Part shown: positions 17,360-25,545 of the stretch, piece after piece
Layout: every line of letters begins with the position of its first letter
Numbering within the stretch: the stretch's first letter is position 1
Source of the DNA: Thermoleophilia bacterium
Lineage (GTDB): Bacteria > Actinomycetota > Thermoleophilia > Solirubrobacterales > 70-9
Assembly (NCBI GenBank): GCA_016650125.1
Contig: JAENWT010000003.1
Span: 124,001 to 188,000, forward strand
Direction: 5' to 3'
DNA length: 64,000 bases
Notes under the pieces: model-generated
Seen by the model: only the letters and a program-made list of their open reading frames with translations
Told to the model about the DNA's origin: nothing
Databases searched by the model: none
Position numbers and translations under genes: made by a program

Positions 17360-17387
17360 CAGGGTTTTCCCGGAGGGAACAACCCTG
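17360..17387. terminator. Hairpin with two stacked stems
   Basis: CAGGGTT (17360-17366) pairs with AACCCTG (17381-17387); inside, TTCCC (17367-17371) pairs with GGGAA (17375-17379) around a GGA loop, with one bulged C. It lies about 90 bases past the stop of the CoxIV-like gene on the - strand and could end that operon. There is no U-run. Confidence 0.5.
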
Positions 17388-17478
17388 CCTTATTCAGAAC
17401 TGTGAGGTCTTTGAGAGGGCAAAAACTTCAGGATTGTTCTCCTGATCAAGTCTTGCCCGCCACCCGCGGTAGACCGAC

Positions 17479-17772
17479 CTACTCGCGAGTTGGAGCGCTG
17501 AAGCTCTCCACAGGCAGTTCCGCGCGGGCGTCGCCCTGTTCGCGGGGCAGGCTGTAGAAGGCGCGTGATCCCTTGCGGGACATGCTGCGGATCGCGCCGA
17601 CGAAGAAGATGAAGCCGGCGAGGCCGTAGGCCCAGGCCGGGAACATGAAGTCGTTGGCGAAGAGTCCGGCCAGCATTCCCATCACGCCGAGTGCGAAGAA
17701 CGCCGGGCCCCAGGAAGGAGCCGGCAGCTGGATCGTCTCGGTCGGCACGATGATCTGTTCGGAGTCGCTCAT
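17479..17772 (-). CDS. Cytochrome c oxidase subunit IV-like small membrane protein
   Basis: The 97-aa protein has two membrane helices (WGPAFFALGVMGMLAGLF and AWAYGLAGFIFFVGAIRSM) after a short N-terminus with LPAPSWGP, resembling the small actinobacterial oxidase subunit IV (CtaF). The cytoplasmic tail is about 35 residues. Its start overlaps the stop of the 37-aa gene upstream (ATGA), and both follow ctaB in the same - strand operon. Whether it belongs with the active oxidase or with the ligand-less pair cannot be told. Confidence 0.7.
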   Translation of the reverse strand: MSDSEQIIVPTETIQLPAPSWGPAFFALGVMGMLAGLFANDFMFPAWAYGLAGFIFFVGAIRSMSRKGSRAFYSLPREQGDARAELPVESFSAPTRE

Positions 17773-17882
17773 GCGGCGATGTAGAACATTGCGAACAGGA
17801 AACTGACGGCGAATACGGTCGCCGAACCGGCACCGATCAGCATGCCGGTCGAGAAATTGGATTTCGAAGTCTGACGGTCCAT
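17769..17882 (-). CDS. 37-residue single-helix membrane peptide
   Basis: An ATG at 17882 opens a 37-codon frame with a polar N-terminus (MDRQTSKSNFSTG) and one membrane helix (MLIGAGSATVFAVSFLFAMFYIA). Its TGA overlaps the ATG of the CoxIV-like gene by four bases, and it lies 13 bases downstream of ctaB. The tight coupling and clear helix argue for a real gene. Tiny oxidase subunits or assembly peptides of this kind are known in other oxidases, but no family is recognised. Confidence 0.65.
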   Translation of the reverse strand: MDRQTSKSNFSTGMLIGAGSATVFAVSFLFAMFYIAA

Positions 17883-17895
17883 GGACAGAGTTTTA

Positions 17896-18834
17896 TCAGG
17901 CGACGGCGTCGACGGCCATGGCCACGAACAACAGGGCCAGGTAGGCGAGCGAATAGAGGTAGGTGCGCAGGGTAAGCGCCGCCGAGGGCTTGCGCCAGAG
18001 CGCGAAGGAGAACCCGAAGAACACCGTTCCGAGCACGATCGCCGAGGCGAGGTAGAACGGCCCCAGGAGCCCGGTGCAGTAAGGGCCGACCGTGAATCCG
18101 ATCATGAAGACCGTGTAGATCAGGATCTGGAGGCGGGTGGCCGCCTCGCCCTTGACCACCGGCAGCATCGGTATTCCGGTGCGTTCGTAATCGTCCTTGA
18201 TCATCAGGGAGAGCGCCCAGAAGTGGGGCGGGGTCCAGAAGAAGACGATCAGGAAGGGCCAGAGCGCTTCCCAGCTGAGGGTCCCGGCCGCCGCGGCCCA
18301 TCCGACCAGCGGCGGCATCGCACCGGCGCTGCCGCCGATCACGATGTTCTGCGGCGTCAGCGGCTTCAGCCAGAGGGTGTAGAGGAAGACGTAACCGAGC
18401 AGGCCGACCATCGCGAGGCTGGCCGCAAGGAGGTTGACCGTCAGCCAGAGCTGGAAAAAGGCGATCACACCGAGCGAGATGCCGAAGATCAGTCCGTGGA
18501 GAGGAGCGATCCGGCCGTTGACCAGGGGCCGGGAGTCAGTCCGGGCCATGTGGGCGTCACGCTTGCGGTCGATGTAATGGTTGATCGCTCCGGCGCCGCC
18601 GGCCGCGAGGTAGCCACCGAGCATCGTCCAGAGGATCAGCGAAAGCGCGGGGCCTGATGGGTCGGCCACATACATCGTGGCCACCGTGGTCAGCAGCAAC
18701 AGACTGATGACCCGGGGCTTGGTCAGGGTGATGTAGTCGCGAACGATCGCAACCGCGTCATGGAACGGGTTGGCGGGAGCCGTCTCTACTGTCTGGGATA
18801 CGCGCGTCGTCCGCGCATCGGCGCTGCCGATCAT
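17896..18834 (-). CDS. ctaB: Protoheme IX farnesyltransferase (heme O synthase)
   Basis: The 312-aa UbiA-family membrane enzyme adds a farnesyl group to protoheme, giving heme O, the substrate of CtaA. The first Asp-rich motif is NHYIDRKRDAHMARTDSRPL (about residues 95-114), and the second region is the YERTGIPMLP segment. Nine membrane segments can be traced. The start at 18834 lies four bases past the stop of the second CoxI gene, so ctaB is expressed from that operon. Confidence 0.94.
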   Translation of the reverse strand: MIGSADARTTRVSQTVETAPANPFHDAVAIVRDYITLTKPRVISLLLLTTVATMYVADPSGPALSLILWTMLGGYLAAGGAGAINHYIDRKRDAHMARTDSRPLVNGRIAPLHGLIFGISLGVIAFFQLWLTVNLLAASLAMVGLLGYVFLYTLWLKPLTPQNIVIGGSAGAMPPLVGWAAAAGTLSWEALWPFLIVFFWTPPHFWALSLMIKDDYERTGIPMLPVVKGEAATRLQILIYTVFMIGFTVGPYCTGLLGPFYLASAIVLGTVFFGFSFALWRKPSAALTLRTYLYSLAYLALLFVAMAVDAVA

Positions 18835-18838
18835 GAAT

Positions 18839-20536
18839 TCAGGCTACCGGCTGGGGTTCGTCGGCCACCTCGGTGGCTTCGGCGTCGCGGCGGGCGAGGG
18901 CGTCGCGGATATCGCGCATCGGCTGGGTCGAGCGCACGTCCGGCAGCACGTCGAAATTGTGTTCGACCGGGGGCGAAAGGGTCAGCCATTCGAGCGAGTC
19001 GCCGCGCCACGGATCGGGTGTCGCCACGGCGCCTTCGGTCCGGCTCTTGATCAGGTTGCCGACGGCCATGACGATGCCGACCATGAGGATCAGAGTGCCG
19101 AAGACGGCGATCAGGTTGTAGATGTCGACGTCCTCGCTGGCGTAGAAGCGGTAGGCGTCGGTCACCTGTCCGGAGACGCCGGCCGCGAACAGCGGCAGCA
19201 GTGCGATCAGAGTGCCGGCAAACATGACACCGAAGGAGATCTTGGCCCGCTCCTCGTTGAGCATCCGGCCGGTGATCTTCGGGTACCAGTAACTGACCGC
19301 GGCCAGACCGCCGAAGATGGCGAACCCGATCAGCGCGAAGTGCGTGGCCGCCCACGCGTCATAGGTGTGCTGGAGCTGGGTGCCGACGGCGATCGTCGAC
19401 TGGGAGATCTCCACGGCCAGCCCGATGGAAGCCAGCGAGAGTGCCCCCATGGCGTAACGTAGCGGCGCCCGCATGTGGAAATCGCTCGAGGCGACGGTAC
19501 TGATCAGGTTGTAGAAGATCAGGCCGAACGGCACGATCAGCGAGATCGAGACCAGCATCGCGAAGTACTTCCAGCCGCTGGGCAGCGGAGCGGTGATCAT
19601 GTTCTGGGTCCAGGCGAGCGTGCCGAGGACCGCGATCGCTACCAGTGAGCCGATGACCGCGCCGCGGCCGGGCAGCTCGCGGCGGGTGAAGGACTGGACG
19701 ATCTCCGAGATCGCGGCCAGCATGGTCACGGCGATGATCATGTAGCCGGCGGTGAAGTAGATGTAAGTCATGTGCTGCCAAAGCAGCGGCGCCCCGCCGG
19801 AACCGCCGGCGAAGAAAGCGCCGCCCAGCCGCCGGTCGATCATCAGCATCGTCAGCGCGGCCAGCATGATCGGCGCGACCACGACCATCAGCCAGGTGAC
19901 GATCGCGGCGGCCCAGGTGAAGATCGGGGCGCGGCGCCAGGCCATGCCGGGGGCCCGCAGGTTGTGCAGGGTGGTGAGCAGGTCGATCGAGATCAGCAGC
20001 AGGCCGAGGACGATCATCGCGGTCGAGGAGATCCAGACGTCGACGCCGTTGTTCGGCGTGAATGCGAGCTCGGAGAGCGGCGGCAGCGGGTTGATCCCGG
20101 CTTCCGGCGGTGTGAAGAGGAATGCTGCGTAGAGCATGATGCCGCCGAGCAGGAAGAGCCACATCCCGGACTGGCCGAGGCGCGGCAGGGCGGTTCCGCG
20201 GCTGCCGATCTGAAGCGGCACGACGTAGTAGAAGAGTCCGATGCAGAGCGGCAGAGCAAAGAGGAAGATCGCGGTTTCGCCGTAGACCGAGAGCAGACGG
20301 TCGAACGTGACCGCGTTGAGGAAGACGTTCTCTGGGACCGACAGCTGGATCCGCAGGAGCAACAGCTCGAGTGCGGCCAGGAAGAGCGAGCCGAAGGCGG
20401 TCGTCAGAAGGACCGAGGCGATCGACTTATGGTCGGCGCTGGTGGCGATCTGGGCCCAGCGCGGGCGCGGGTCGGTGTCCGGCAGGTTCGAGATCTCGGG
20501 CCTGGTCGGCGGCATCGTGGTCGGGTAACTGCCCAT
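18839..20536 (-). CDS. CoxI-like heme-copper oxidase paralogue lacking active-site ligands
   Basis: The 565-aa protein aligns along its length with subunit I (SADHKSIAS start, WQH in helix VI, YWYPKITGRM). Against the CtaD of this window, gapless motif alignment shows heme a His replaced by Tyr85, the helix VI CuB His by Thr262 and cross-linked Tyr by Met266, the CuB His pair by Gln311-Asn312, and the heme a3 His by Ala397; only His399 (heme a side) remains. The D-channel Asp and K-channel Lys (Ile340) are lost too. The frame is intact, so decay looks unlikely. It cannot be a normal oxidase. Confidence 0.9.
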   Translation of the reverse strand: MGSYPTTMPPTRPEISNLPDTDPRPRWAQIATSADHKSIASVLLTTAFGSLFLAALELLLLRIQLSVPENVFLNAVTFDRLLSVYGETAIFLFALPLCIGLFYYVVPLQIGSRGTALPRLGQSGMWLFLLGGIMLYAAFLFTPPEAGINPLPPLSELAFTPNNGVDVWISSTAMIVLGLLLISIDLLTTLHNLRAPGMAWRRAPIFTWAAAIVTWLMVVVAPIMLAALTMLMIDRRLGGAFFAGGSGGAPLLWQHMTYIYFTAGYMIIAVTMLAAISEIVQSFTRRELPGRGAVIGSLVAIAVLGTLAWTQNMITAPLPSGWKYFAMLVSISLIVPFGLIFYNLISTVASSDFHMRAPLRYAMGALSLASIGLAVEISQSTIAVGTQLQHTYDAWAATHFALIGFAIFGGLAAVSYWYPKITGRMLNEERAKISFGVMFAGTLIALLPLFAAGVSGQVTDAYRFYASEDVDIYNLIAVFGTLILMVGIVMAVGNLIKSRTEGAVATPDPWRGDSLEWLTLSPPVEHNFDVLPDVRSTQPMRDIRDALARRDAEATEVADEPQPVA

Positions 20537-21405
20537 CAGCTCTGCCCGTCCCCGGCACTCTTGGCCGTGTCGGTGTTGTTGGTCGCCGCTTCTTTATGGA
20601 TCTTGGCGGTGTTTTCGGCCACGGCTTTGTTCTTACGCTCGACCGTGTCCTGGGCCGCCTGGATGTCGGCACCCAGCTGCTTCACGTAAATCTCGTACTG
20701 ATCGGGTGAGACGACGCTGACCTCGATCGACATCGTCGAGTAACCCTGGCCGGAGAGGACAGCGGAGCGCCCGTTGTAAATGCCCTCGTCATCGGCGCGG
20801 AAGTAGACCCAGTTGGTCTTGCCCGGCACGGCATCGGCCTTGCCGGTGAGCGAAGGTACGTTCCAGCCGTGGATCACGTCAGTCGACTTGAGCTTGAGGG
20901 CCACGGTCACGCCGGCCGGTACGACCAGGCGCCGGTAGCTGAAGGCGCCATTCGGATAGCTGAAGCGCCAGAGCCACTGCTGTCCCGTCGCTTCGATTTC
21001 GAGCTGGTCGTCGCCGGTCATGCCGGCGACGGTCTCGGTGCTGACCGGGACCACACGGGACTGGTCGGAGAAGACGGTGGCGGTGACGAAAATCGCAAGC
21101 GCGACGACGCCGAGTCCGAGCCCGACCTTGAGCTGGCCGCCCTTCTTTACGGTGGCGCCGTCACCCGGGATGTGACGGTGCCGCGGCCGGGCGGCACGAA
21201 GGATCGCGAGATTGACCACCACAATGATGATTCCGATGACCACGAACAGGATCCAGTACAGCGTGTTCGCTTTATCGATCCCGGCGGAACCCGCATCGGG
21301 ATTGAGCGAAAGGGCGGTCGCCGGACCGGCGAACGCGGCGATTCCGGTCAGAAATCCGGCCAGTGCAATGGACAGAGAGACGATTTTTCGTGGGCGAGGC
21401 AGCAA
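20536..21405 (-). CDS. CoxII-like protein lacking the CuA site
   Basis: The 289-aa product has a signal or first helix, a second helix region (about 50-70), a third hydrophobic stretch (about 93-112), and a cupredoxin domain with WLWRFSYPNG and DVIHGWNVPSL (His179 kept). At the CuA loop the aligned 16 residues read YNGRSAVLSGQGYSTM: both Cys are Ser (214, 218), Glu is Val216 and the second His is Tyr222; Met225 stays. Binuclear copper therefore cannot form. It is translationally coupled to the CoxI-like gene (TGATG overlap). A Lys/Ala/Glu-rich tail follows. Confidence 0.9.
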   Translation of the reverse strand: MLPRPRKIVSLSIALAGFLTGIAAFAGPATALSLNPDAGSAGIDKANTLYWILFVVIGIIIVVVNLAILRAARPRHRHIPGDGATVKKGGQLKVGLGLGVVALAIFVTATVFSDQSRVVPVSTETVAGMTGDDQLEIEATGQQWLWRFSYPNGAFSYRRLVVPAGVTVALKLKSTDVIHGWNVPSLTGKADAVPGKTNWVYFRADDEGIYNGRSAVLSGQGYSTMSIEVSVVSPDQYEIYVKQLGADIQAAQDTVERKNKAVAENTAKIHKEAATNNTDTAKSAGDGQS

Positions 21406-21494
21406 GGCCGGGCCATTCTAATCGGAAGAGCCGGACAGGGGCCTTGGCGCCGTTCGCCCCGACGCCCGGGCGTCGCCTAATCTGTTAGTCCCGG

Positions 21495-22505
21495 ATGAGA
21501 TTGCCGACCGCATTCAAGCCTCGCATCCCTTCGGCCAGAACCACAGTCCGGTTCAGTGCCGTGGGAGCTCTGGTTGCCGCGATACTGATTCCGCACGTGC
21601 GGCGGCAGCTCCGCGTTCCGGCTTCCGTGACCGTCGCTTCAACCGTCGCCGCGCCGCTGGCGATCGCCGTACTGTGGCCGCGATCGAAGAAACGGGACCT
21701 CGGTCTCTTCTTCGGACAGATGTGGGCCTTCGCGGTCAGTCATGAACTTCCCTACGACAATCCGGACCGCCTGCGGGAGCGGCTGCGCATCGAATACCCG
21801 ATCAAGGTCGACCGCTGGATCGGTCGGGGGGTACTGCCCAACGCCCGCCTGCAGCGCGCCGTTCACGCCGGGCCGGCGGGCGACGCGGTGACCAAGGTCG
21901 CGGCCTGGGTCCACTGGCTCTGGTTCATCGAGCCTTACGGCGCGCTGTTCTGGATCCTCCTGCGCAAGAACGCGATGTTCCCGCAGTCGGCCCGTCAGAT
22001 GGCGGCGGTCTTCGACATCGGCTGCGCTCTCTACTTCCTCGTGCCGACCGCGCCGCCCTGGTGGGCCTCCGAGAACGGCTACACAAGGCAACCCGTCGAG
22101 TCGCGCCGGCAGCTCGAGCACGAGTCGGGCATCGATGTCGACGAAACCGTGCATCGCGTCATGGTCGAGTTCGGGGAGGACCTGTGGGGCCCGAGCTGGA
22201 CCCGGGTATTCGGCACCCTGAACGGCAACCCCTGGGCGGCAATGCCGTCGATCCACTTCGCCACGGCCGTGATGGCGGCCATCCTGGTCAGCGATGCCGG
22301 TGGCAAGATCGAAGGGGTCGTCGCCTGGGGCTACGCGGTGACACTCGGTTTCTCCCTGGTCTACCTCGGTGAGCATTACGTCACCGACCTGATCGCCGGG
22401 GCCGGAGTCGTCGCCATCGCACGCAACGCGGAGCCGCTGACCCGCCCGCTGGTCCGGCTGATCAACAACCGCATGCGCCGCCTCGAAGCGATTGCCGCTA
22501 GCTAG
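21495..22505 (+). CDS. PAP2-like membrane phosphatase/transferase
   Basis: The 336-aa membrane protein has the C-terminal acid-phosphatase-type signature AAMPSIHFATAVMA (about residues 244-257) and YLGEHYVTDLIAG (about 288-300). These are the second and third motifs of the PAP2/inositol-phosphotransferase (Aur1/Ipt1-like) group, with catalytic His in both. An earlier block, PTAPPWWASE, matches the family. It probably acts on lipid phosphates. It is divergent from the CoxII-like gene and 15 bases ahead of a flippase-like gene. Confidence 0.8.
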   Translation: MRLPTAFKPRIPSARTTVRFSAVGALVAAILIPHVRRQLRVPASVTVASTVAAPLAIAVLWPRSKKRDLGLFFGQMWAFAVSHELPYDNPDRLRERLRIEYPIKVDRWIGRGVLPNARLQRAVHAGPAGDAVTKVAAWVHWLWFIEPYGALFWILLRKNAMFPQSARQMAAVFDIGCALYFLVPTAPPWWASENGYTRQPVESRRQLEHESGIDVDETVHRVMVEFGEDLWGPSWTRVFGTLNGNPWAAMPSIHFATAVMAAILVSDAGGKIEGVVAWGYAVTLGFSLVYLGEHYVTDLIAGAGVVAIARNAEPLTRPLVRLINNRMRRLEAIAAS

Positions 22506-22520
22506 CATGGGCTCTCCCGG

Positions 22521-23663
22521 GTGGCTTCGATAACTGAAGAAAAAGAGAGAGCAGTCGTCGATCCCGGGGAGGAAGACGAAGGCGACGGGCTTCCCGTCAT
22601 CTCGACGAGGGCCGCGGTCCAGACCGTGCTGATCATCGCGGTCCTGATCGTCGGCATCTACTTCCTGTTGCCGAAGCTGGTCGGCTTCGGCGACGCGATC
22701 GGCATGCTCAAGGAGGCGAGCGCGGTCTGGGTGACGGTCGCGATCGGCTTCTGCGTTCTTTCCTTCCTCACCTACATCGCCCTGTTCCGCGCGGTGGTCG
22801 GCGGTGAGGCCTTTCCGATTTCCTGGCGCGAGGCCTACGAGATCAACATGGCCGGGTTCGCCGCGACGCTGTTCTTCTCGGCCGGCGGTGCCGGCGGGGT
22901 GGTGCTCACCTATTGGGCTCTGAGACAGGGCGGCATGGAGCGGCGCGACGTCGGCACACGCATGGTCGCTTTCATCGTCCTCCACTATCTCTTCTACCCC
23001 TTGGCGATCGTCATTTGCGGGATCCTGCTGAGGACCGGTGTGCTTCAAGGCAGCACCGAGGTTTCCCTGACCATCGTGCCGGCGGCGATCGCCGGGTTGG
23101 TGATGATCGTCGGGCTGACGGTCGCGCTGGTGCCCGGGGACATCGAGCGCCGCATCAGGAACCTCTCAGCCAGCCGACCGTCGATCAAGTTCCTGGCGAA
23201 GCTGGCGACCGTGCCGGCGACGCTGGCCGAAGGCGTGCGGGTCGCGCTCAGGCTGGTCGCGCATCCGACCCGGGCCGGCCTCGCCATTCTCGGTGCGATC
23301 GGGTTCTGGGCCGCCAACGTCGGCATCCTCTGGGCTTCGTTCAAGGCTTTCGGCATCGCCGTCCCCTTCGGCGTGGTCGTGATGGGCTTCTTCATCGGCA
23401 TGACCGCCAACCTGGTTCCCTTCGTTCCGGCCGGCGTGGGCGCGGTGGATGCCGGCATGATCGGCACCTTCGTGCTCTTCGGACTGCCCGAGTCGGAGGT
23501 CTTCGCGGCGATCCTGATCTACCGGCTGGTCGCCTTCTGGCTGCCCATCCCGCCGGGGGTCATCGCCTTCTTCCAGTTGCGCAAGACGGTGAAGAGGTGG
23601 AAGACTGACGGCCTGCCGGTTGACCGACCGCCGCAGCCGATGTTGATCAAGACGGGGACTTGA
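22521..23663 (+). CDS. Lysylphosphatidylglycerol synthase TM-region / flippase-like protein
   Basis: Starting at GTG 22521, the 380-aa product has eight or so membrane helices and the UPF0104-type blocks FSAGGAGGVVLTYWALRQ (about 118-135) and NLVPFVPAGVGAVDAGMIG (about 295-313), typical of the MprF/AglD membrane domain. No synthase domain is attached, so a lipid flippase or transporter role is the usual inference. It follows the PAP2-like gene closely, suggesting joint work on membrane lipids. Confidence 0.8.
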   Translation: MASITEEKERAVVDPGEEDEGDGLPVISTRAAVQTVLIIAVLIVGIYFLLPKLVGFGDAIGMLKEASAVWVTVAIGFCVLSFLTYIALFRAVVGGEAFPISWREAYEINMAGFAATLFFSAGGAGGVVLTYWALRQGGMERRDVGTRMVAFIVLHYLFYPLAIVICGILLRTGVLQGSTEVSLTIVPAAIAGLVMIVGLTVALVPGDIERRIRNLSASRPSIKFLAKLATVPATLAEGVRVALRLVAHPTRAGLAILGAIGFWAANVGILWASFKAFGIAVPFGVVVMGFFIGMTANLVPFVPAGVGAVDAGMIGTFVLFGLPESEVFAAILIYRLVAFWLPIPPGVIAFFQLRKTVKRWKTDGLPVDRPPQPMLIKTGT

Positions 23664-23674
23664 CCGAAGGTCTA

Positions 23675-23688
23675 TACTTCATTAAGTA
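23675..23688. promoter_or_regulatory. Short AT-rich inverted repeat upstream of trxB
   Basis: TACTT (23675-23679) and AAGTA (23684-23688) form a perfect inverted repeat with a four-base centre in the only AT-rich stretch before trxB, about 60 bases ahead of its start. It could be a repressor site; no regulator is assigned. Confidence 0.35.
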
Positions 23689-23746
23689 AAGTAATGGATC
23701 GCAACTCGCCCCGAGTAGCTTTCCGACAACAACCAAGGATCTGAAA

Positions 23747-24688
23747 ATGAGTGGCAACGAAGTTGAAAATCTGATCATCATCGGTGGCGGACCCGCCGGT
23801 TACACCGCCGCTCTCTACGCTGCCCGCGCCGAGCTGAATCCCCTCGTCTTCGAAGGCTTCCAGTGGGGCGGCCAGCTCCAGAACACGACTGATGTCGAGA
23901 ACTACCCCGGATTCCCCGAAGGCATCATGGGCCCCGAGATGATGACCAAGTTCCGCGCCCAGGCCGAACGCTTCGGCACACGCTTCATCTCCGACGACGT
24001 CGACCGGGTCGAGCTCAGCGACGGCGGCATCCAGAAGGTCTACCTCGGCGACGAGGAGTACCAGGCCAAGTCGCTCATCCTCGCGATGGGTGCTGAGCCC
24101 AAGCGCCTCGGGATCCCGGGTGAGATGGAACTCGCCGGCCGCGGCGTATCGACGTGTGGTGTCTGCGACGGAGCCTTCTTCAAGGACAAGACGACAATGG
24201 TGATCGGCGGTGGTGACACGGCCCTGGAAGACGCGATCTTCATCTCCAAGTTCGCCTCGAGCCTCGATCTCGTCCACCGGCGCAAGGAGTTCCGGGCCTC
24301 GAAGATCATGCAGGAGCGGGCCGAGAGCCTTTCGAACATCGCCCTCAAGACGCCCTGGTCCCCGGAGGAGTTCATCGCCGGCGACACCGGCGCGCTCGAG
24401 AAGGTGCGCCTGCGCCGGTCCGATACCGGCGAGGTGGAGGACGTGAATGTCGACGGGGCGTTCGTCGCGATCGGTCACATCCCCCGCTCGGAGATCGTGG
24501 CCGGACAGATCGACACTGACGAAGACGGATACGTGAAAGTCGAAGAGCCTTCGACCAGGACCAACCTCAAGGGCGTGTTCGCGGTCGGCGACCTGGTCGA
24601 CCGCGTCTACCGCCAGGCGGTCACCGCGGCAGGTTCAGGCTGCCAGGGGTCCCTGGACGCGGAGTGGTACCTGAGGGATCTGACCTAA
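23747..24688 (+). CDS. trxB: Thioredoxin reductase
   Basis: This 313-aa flavoenzyme uses NADPH to reduce thioredoxin. The FAD motif is GGGPAGYTAALYAARA (about residues 12-27), the redox pair is CGVCDGAFF (about 138-146), the NADPH motif is IGGGDTALEDA, and the C-terminal FAD site is GVFAVGDLVDRVYRQAVTAAGSGC. Length matches low-molecular-weight TrxR. No thioredoxin gene is adjacent. It converges with the class IV aminotransferase gene, overlapping by four bases. Confidence 0.94.
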   Translation: MSGNEVENLIIIGGGPAGYTAALYAARAELNPLVFEGFQWGGQLQNTTDVENYPGFPEGIMGPEMMTKFRAQAERFGTRFISDDVDRVELSDGGIQKVYLGDEEYQAKSLILAMGAEPKRLGIPGEMELAGRGVSTCGVCDGAFFKDKTTMVIGGGDTALEDAIFISKFASSLDLVHRRKEFRASKIMQERAESLSNIALKTPWSPEEFIAGDTGALEKVRLRRSDTGEVEDVNVDGAFVAIGHIPRSEIVAGQIDTDEDGYVKVEEPSTRTNLKGVFAVGDLVDRVYRQAVTAAGSGCQGSLDAEWYLRDLT

Positions 24689-25467
24689 GCGTTCAGGGCT
24701 GCCGTGAAAGCGGCAGCGCACTCGACGGTCCTGGGTCCCGGATCGACCGGGATCGGCTGACCGTCGATCGAATCCACCGGCTGGATCTCGCGAGTAGTCG
24801 AAGCGAGGAAGGCTTCCGATGAACCCATCACGTCTTCGATCGGGAAACTGCCGACTTCGACTTCGACACGATGGATGATCCGGTCACGCGTGATCGAGTC
24901 GAGGACGCCGGCTTCGAGCTCGGTAGTGCGCAGGTTGCCGCCGGGGGAAACCCAGAAGAGGGTGGAGGTCGGCGCTTCGAGCACCGTGCCGTCGGGCGCC
25001 ACCAGCAGCGCTTCCAGTGCGCCGGCCTTCCTGGCGATCCTGGTTGCCTGCATGTTCGCCGCGTAAGAGAGCGACTTGACCCCGTTGAGGATGACGGTCG
25101 GCGAACAGGTAACGGTGGCCAGCGAGATCGAAGGCGGGTGGGCAAGGAGGTTCTCGAGCGTGATGATCCGCCTGCCCATCCGGGTCGAGACGATGCGCAG
25201 CAGGCAATCGGTGCCTTCGGCCCGCTCGAGCAGGCTCAGTGATTCGGCTTCGAGTGAGGCGCGGTCGACGGTGAGATCGATCGCCGCTGCCGAGCGTTCG
25301 AGCCGGTCGAGGTGGTCCTCCAACGCGAACAGCTTCGGCCCGTAAGCGCGGAGAACCTCGAACACGCCGTCCCCACGGAAGGCCCCGTCATCGGGAAGAG
25401 GCAAGTGGGCCTCATCAGAAGGAGTGACCAAGCCATCAATACTCGTAAGCAGGGGAAGTTCTTCCAT
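24685..25467 (-). CDS. Class IV PLP aminotransferase / aminodeoxychorismate lyase-like
   Basis: The 260-aa fold-type IV enzyme has GDGVFEVLRAYG (about 30-41), the PLP Lys in GVKSLSYAANM (about 137), and the acidic substrate-side motif in VLEAPTSTLFWV. Family members include branched-chain aminotransferase, D-amino-acid aminotransferase and 4-amino-4-deoxychorismate lyase; sequence alone does not decide. The short length favours lyase or D-amino-acid types. It overlaps the trxB end on the opposite strand. Confidence 0.8.
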   Translation of the reverse strand: MEELPLLTSIDGLVTPSDEAHLPLPDDGAFRGDGVFEVLRAYGPKLFALEDHLDRLERSAAAIDLTVDRASLEAESLSLLERAEGTDCLLRIVSTRMGRRIITLENLLAHPPSISLATVTCSPTVILNGVKSLSYAANMQATRIARKAGALEALLVAPDGTVLEAPTSTLFWVSPGGNLRTTELEAGVLDSITRDRIIHRVEVEVGSFPIEDVMGSSEAFLASTTREIQPVDSIDGQPIPVDPGPRTVECAAAFTAALNA

Positions 25468-25545
25468 CGCCAGAGCTTAGCCGGGCATTCTGGAAAGCAT
25501 TTCCCGCTCTATCAACGTGAAATGCTTTCCAGAACGGTCTTTTGG

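Larger units (their letters stand above)
16946..17478. other. 533-bp convergent intergenic region rich in inverted repeats
   Basis: No convincing gene is seen between the CBS gene and the CoxIV-like gene. Possible reading frames of about 90-100 codons exist on both strands, but without a ribosome site, composition or family support. The stretch holds three separated inverted repeats, at 17157-17207, 17231-17279 and 17360-17387. The spacing and number exceed what one bidirectional terminator needs, so a structured RNA or repeat element is possible. Confidence 0.5.

Noticed and set aside
17071-17382. 103-codon - strand frame in the convergent gap
   Set aside because: It runs through all the inverted repeats, has no ribosome site and no recognisable content.
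18839-21405. Reading the second CoxI/CoxII genes as a standard second aa3 oxidase
   Set aside because: The overall match is good, but every motif checked lacks the required ligands, confirmed from the nucleotide sequence on the - strand.
18839-21405. Calling the same pair pseudogenes
   Set aside because: There are no stops or shifts in 855 codons, start-stop coupling is kept, and helices and cupredoxin strands remain well formed.
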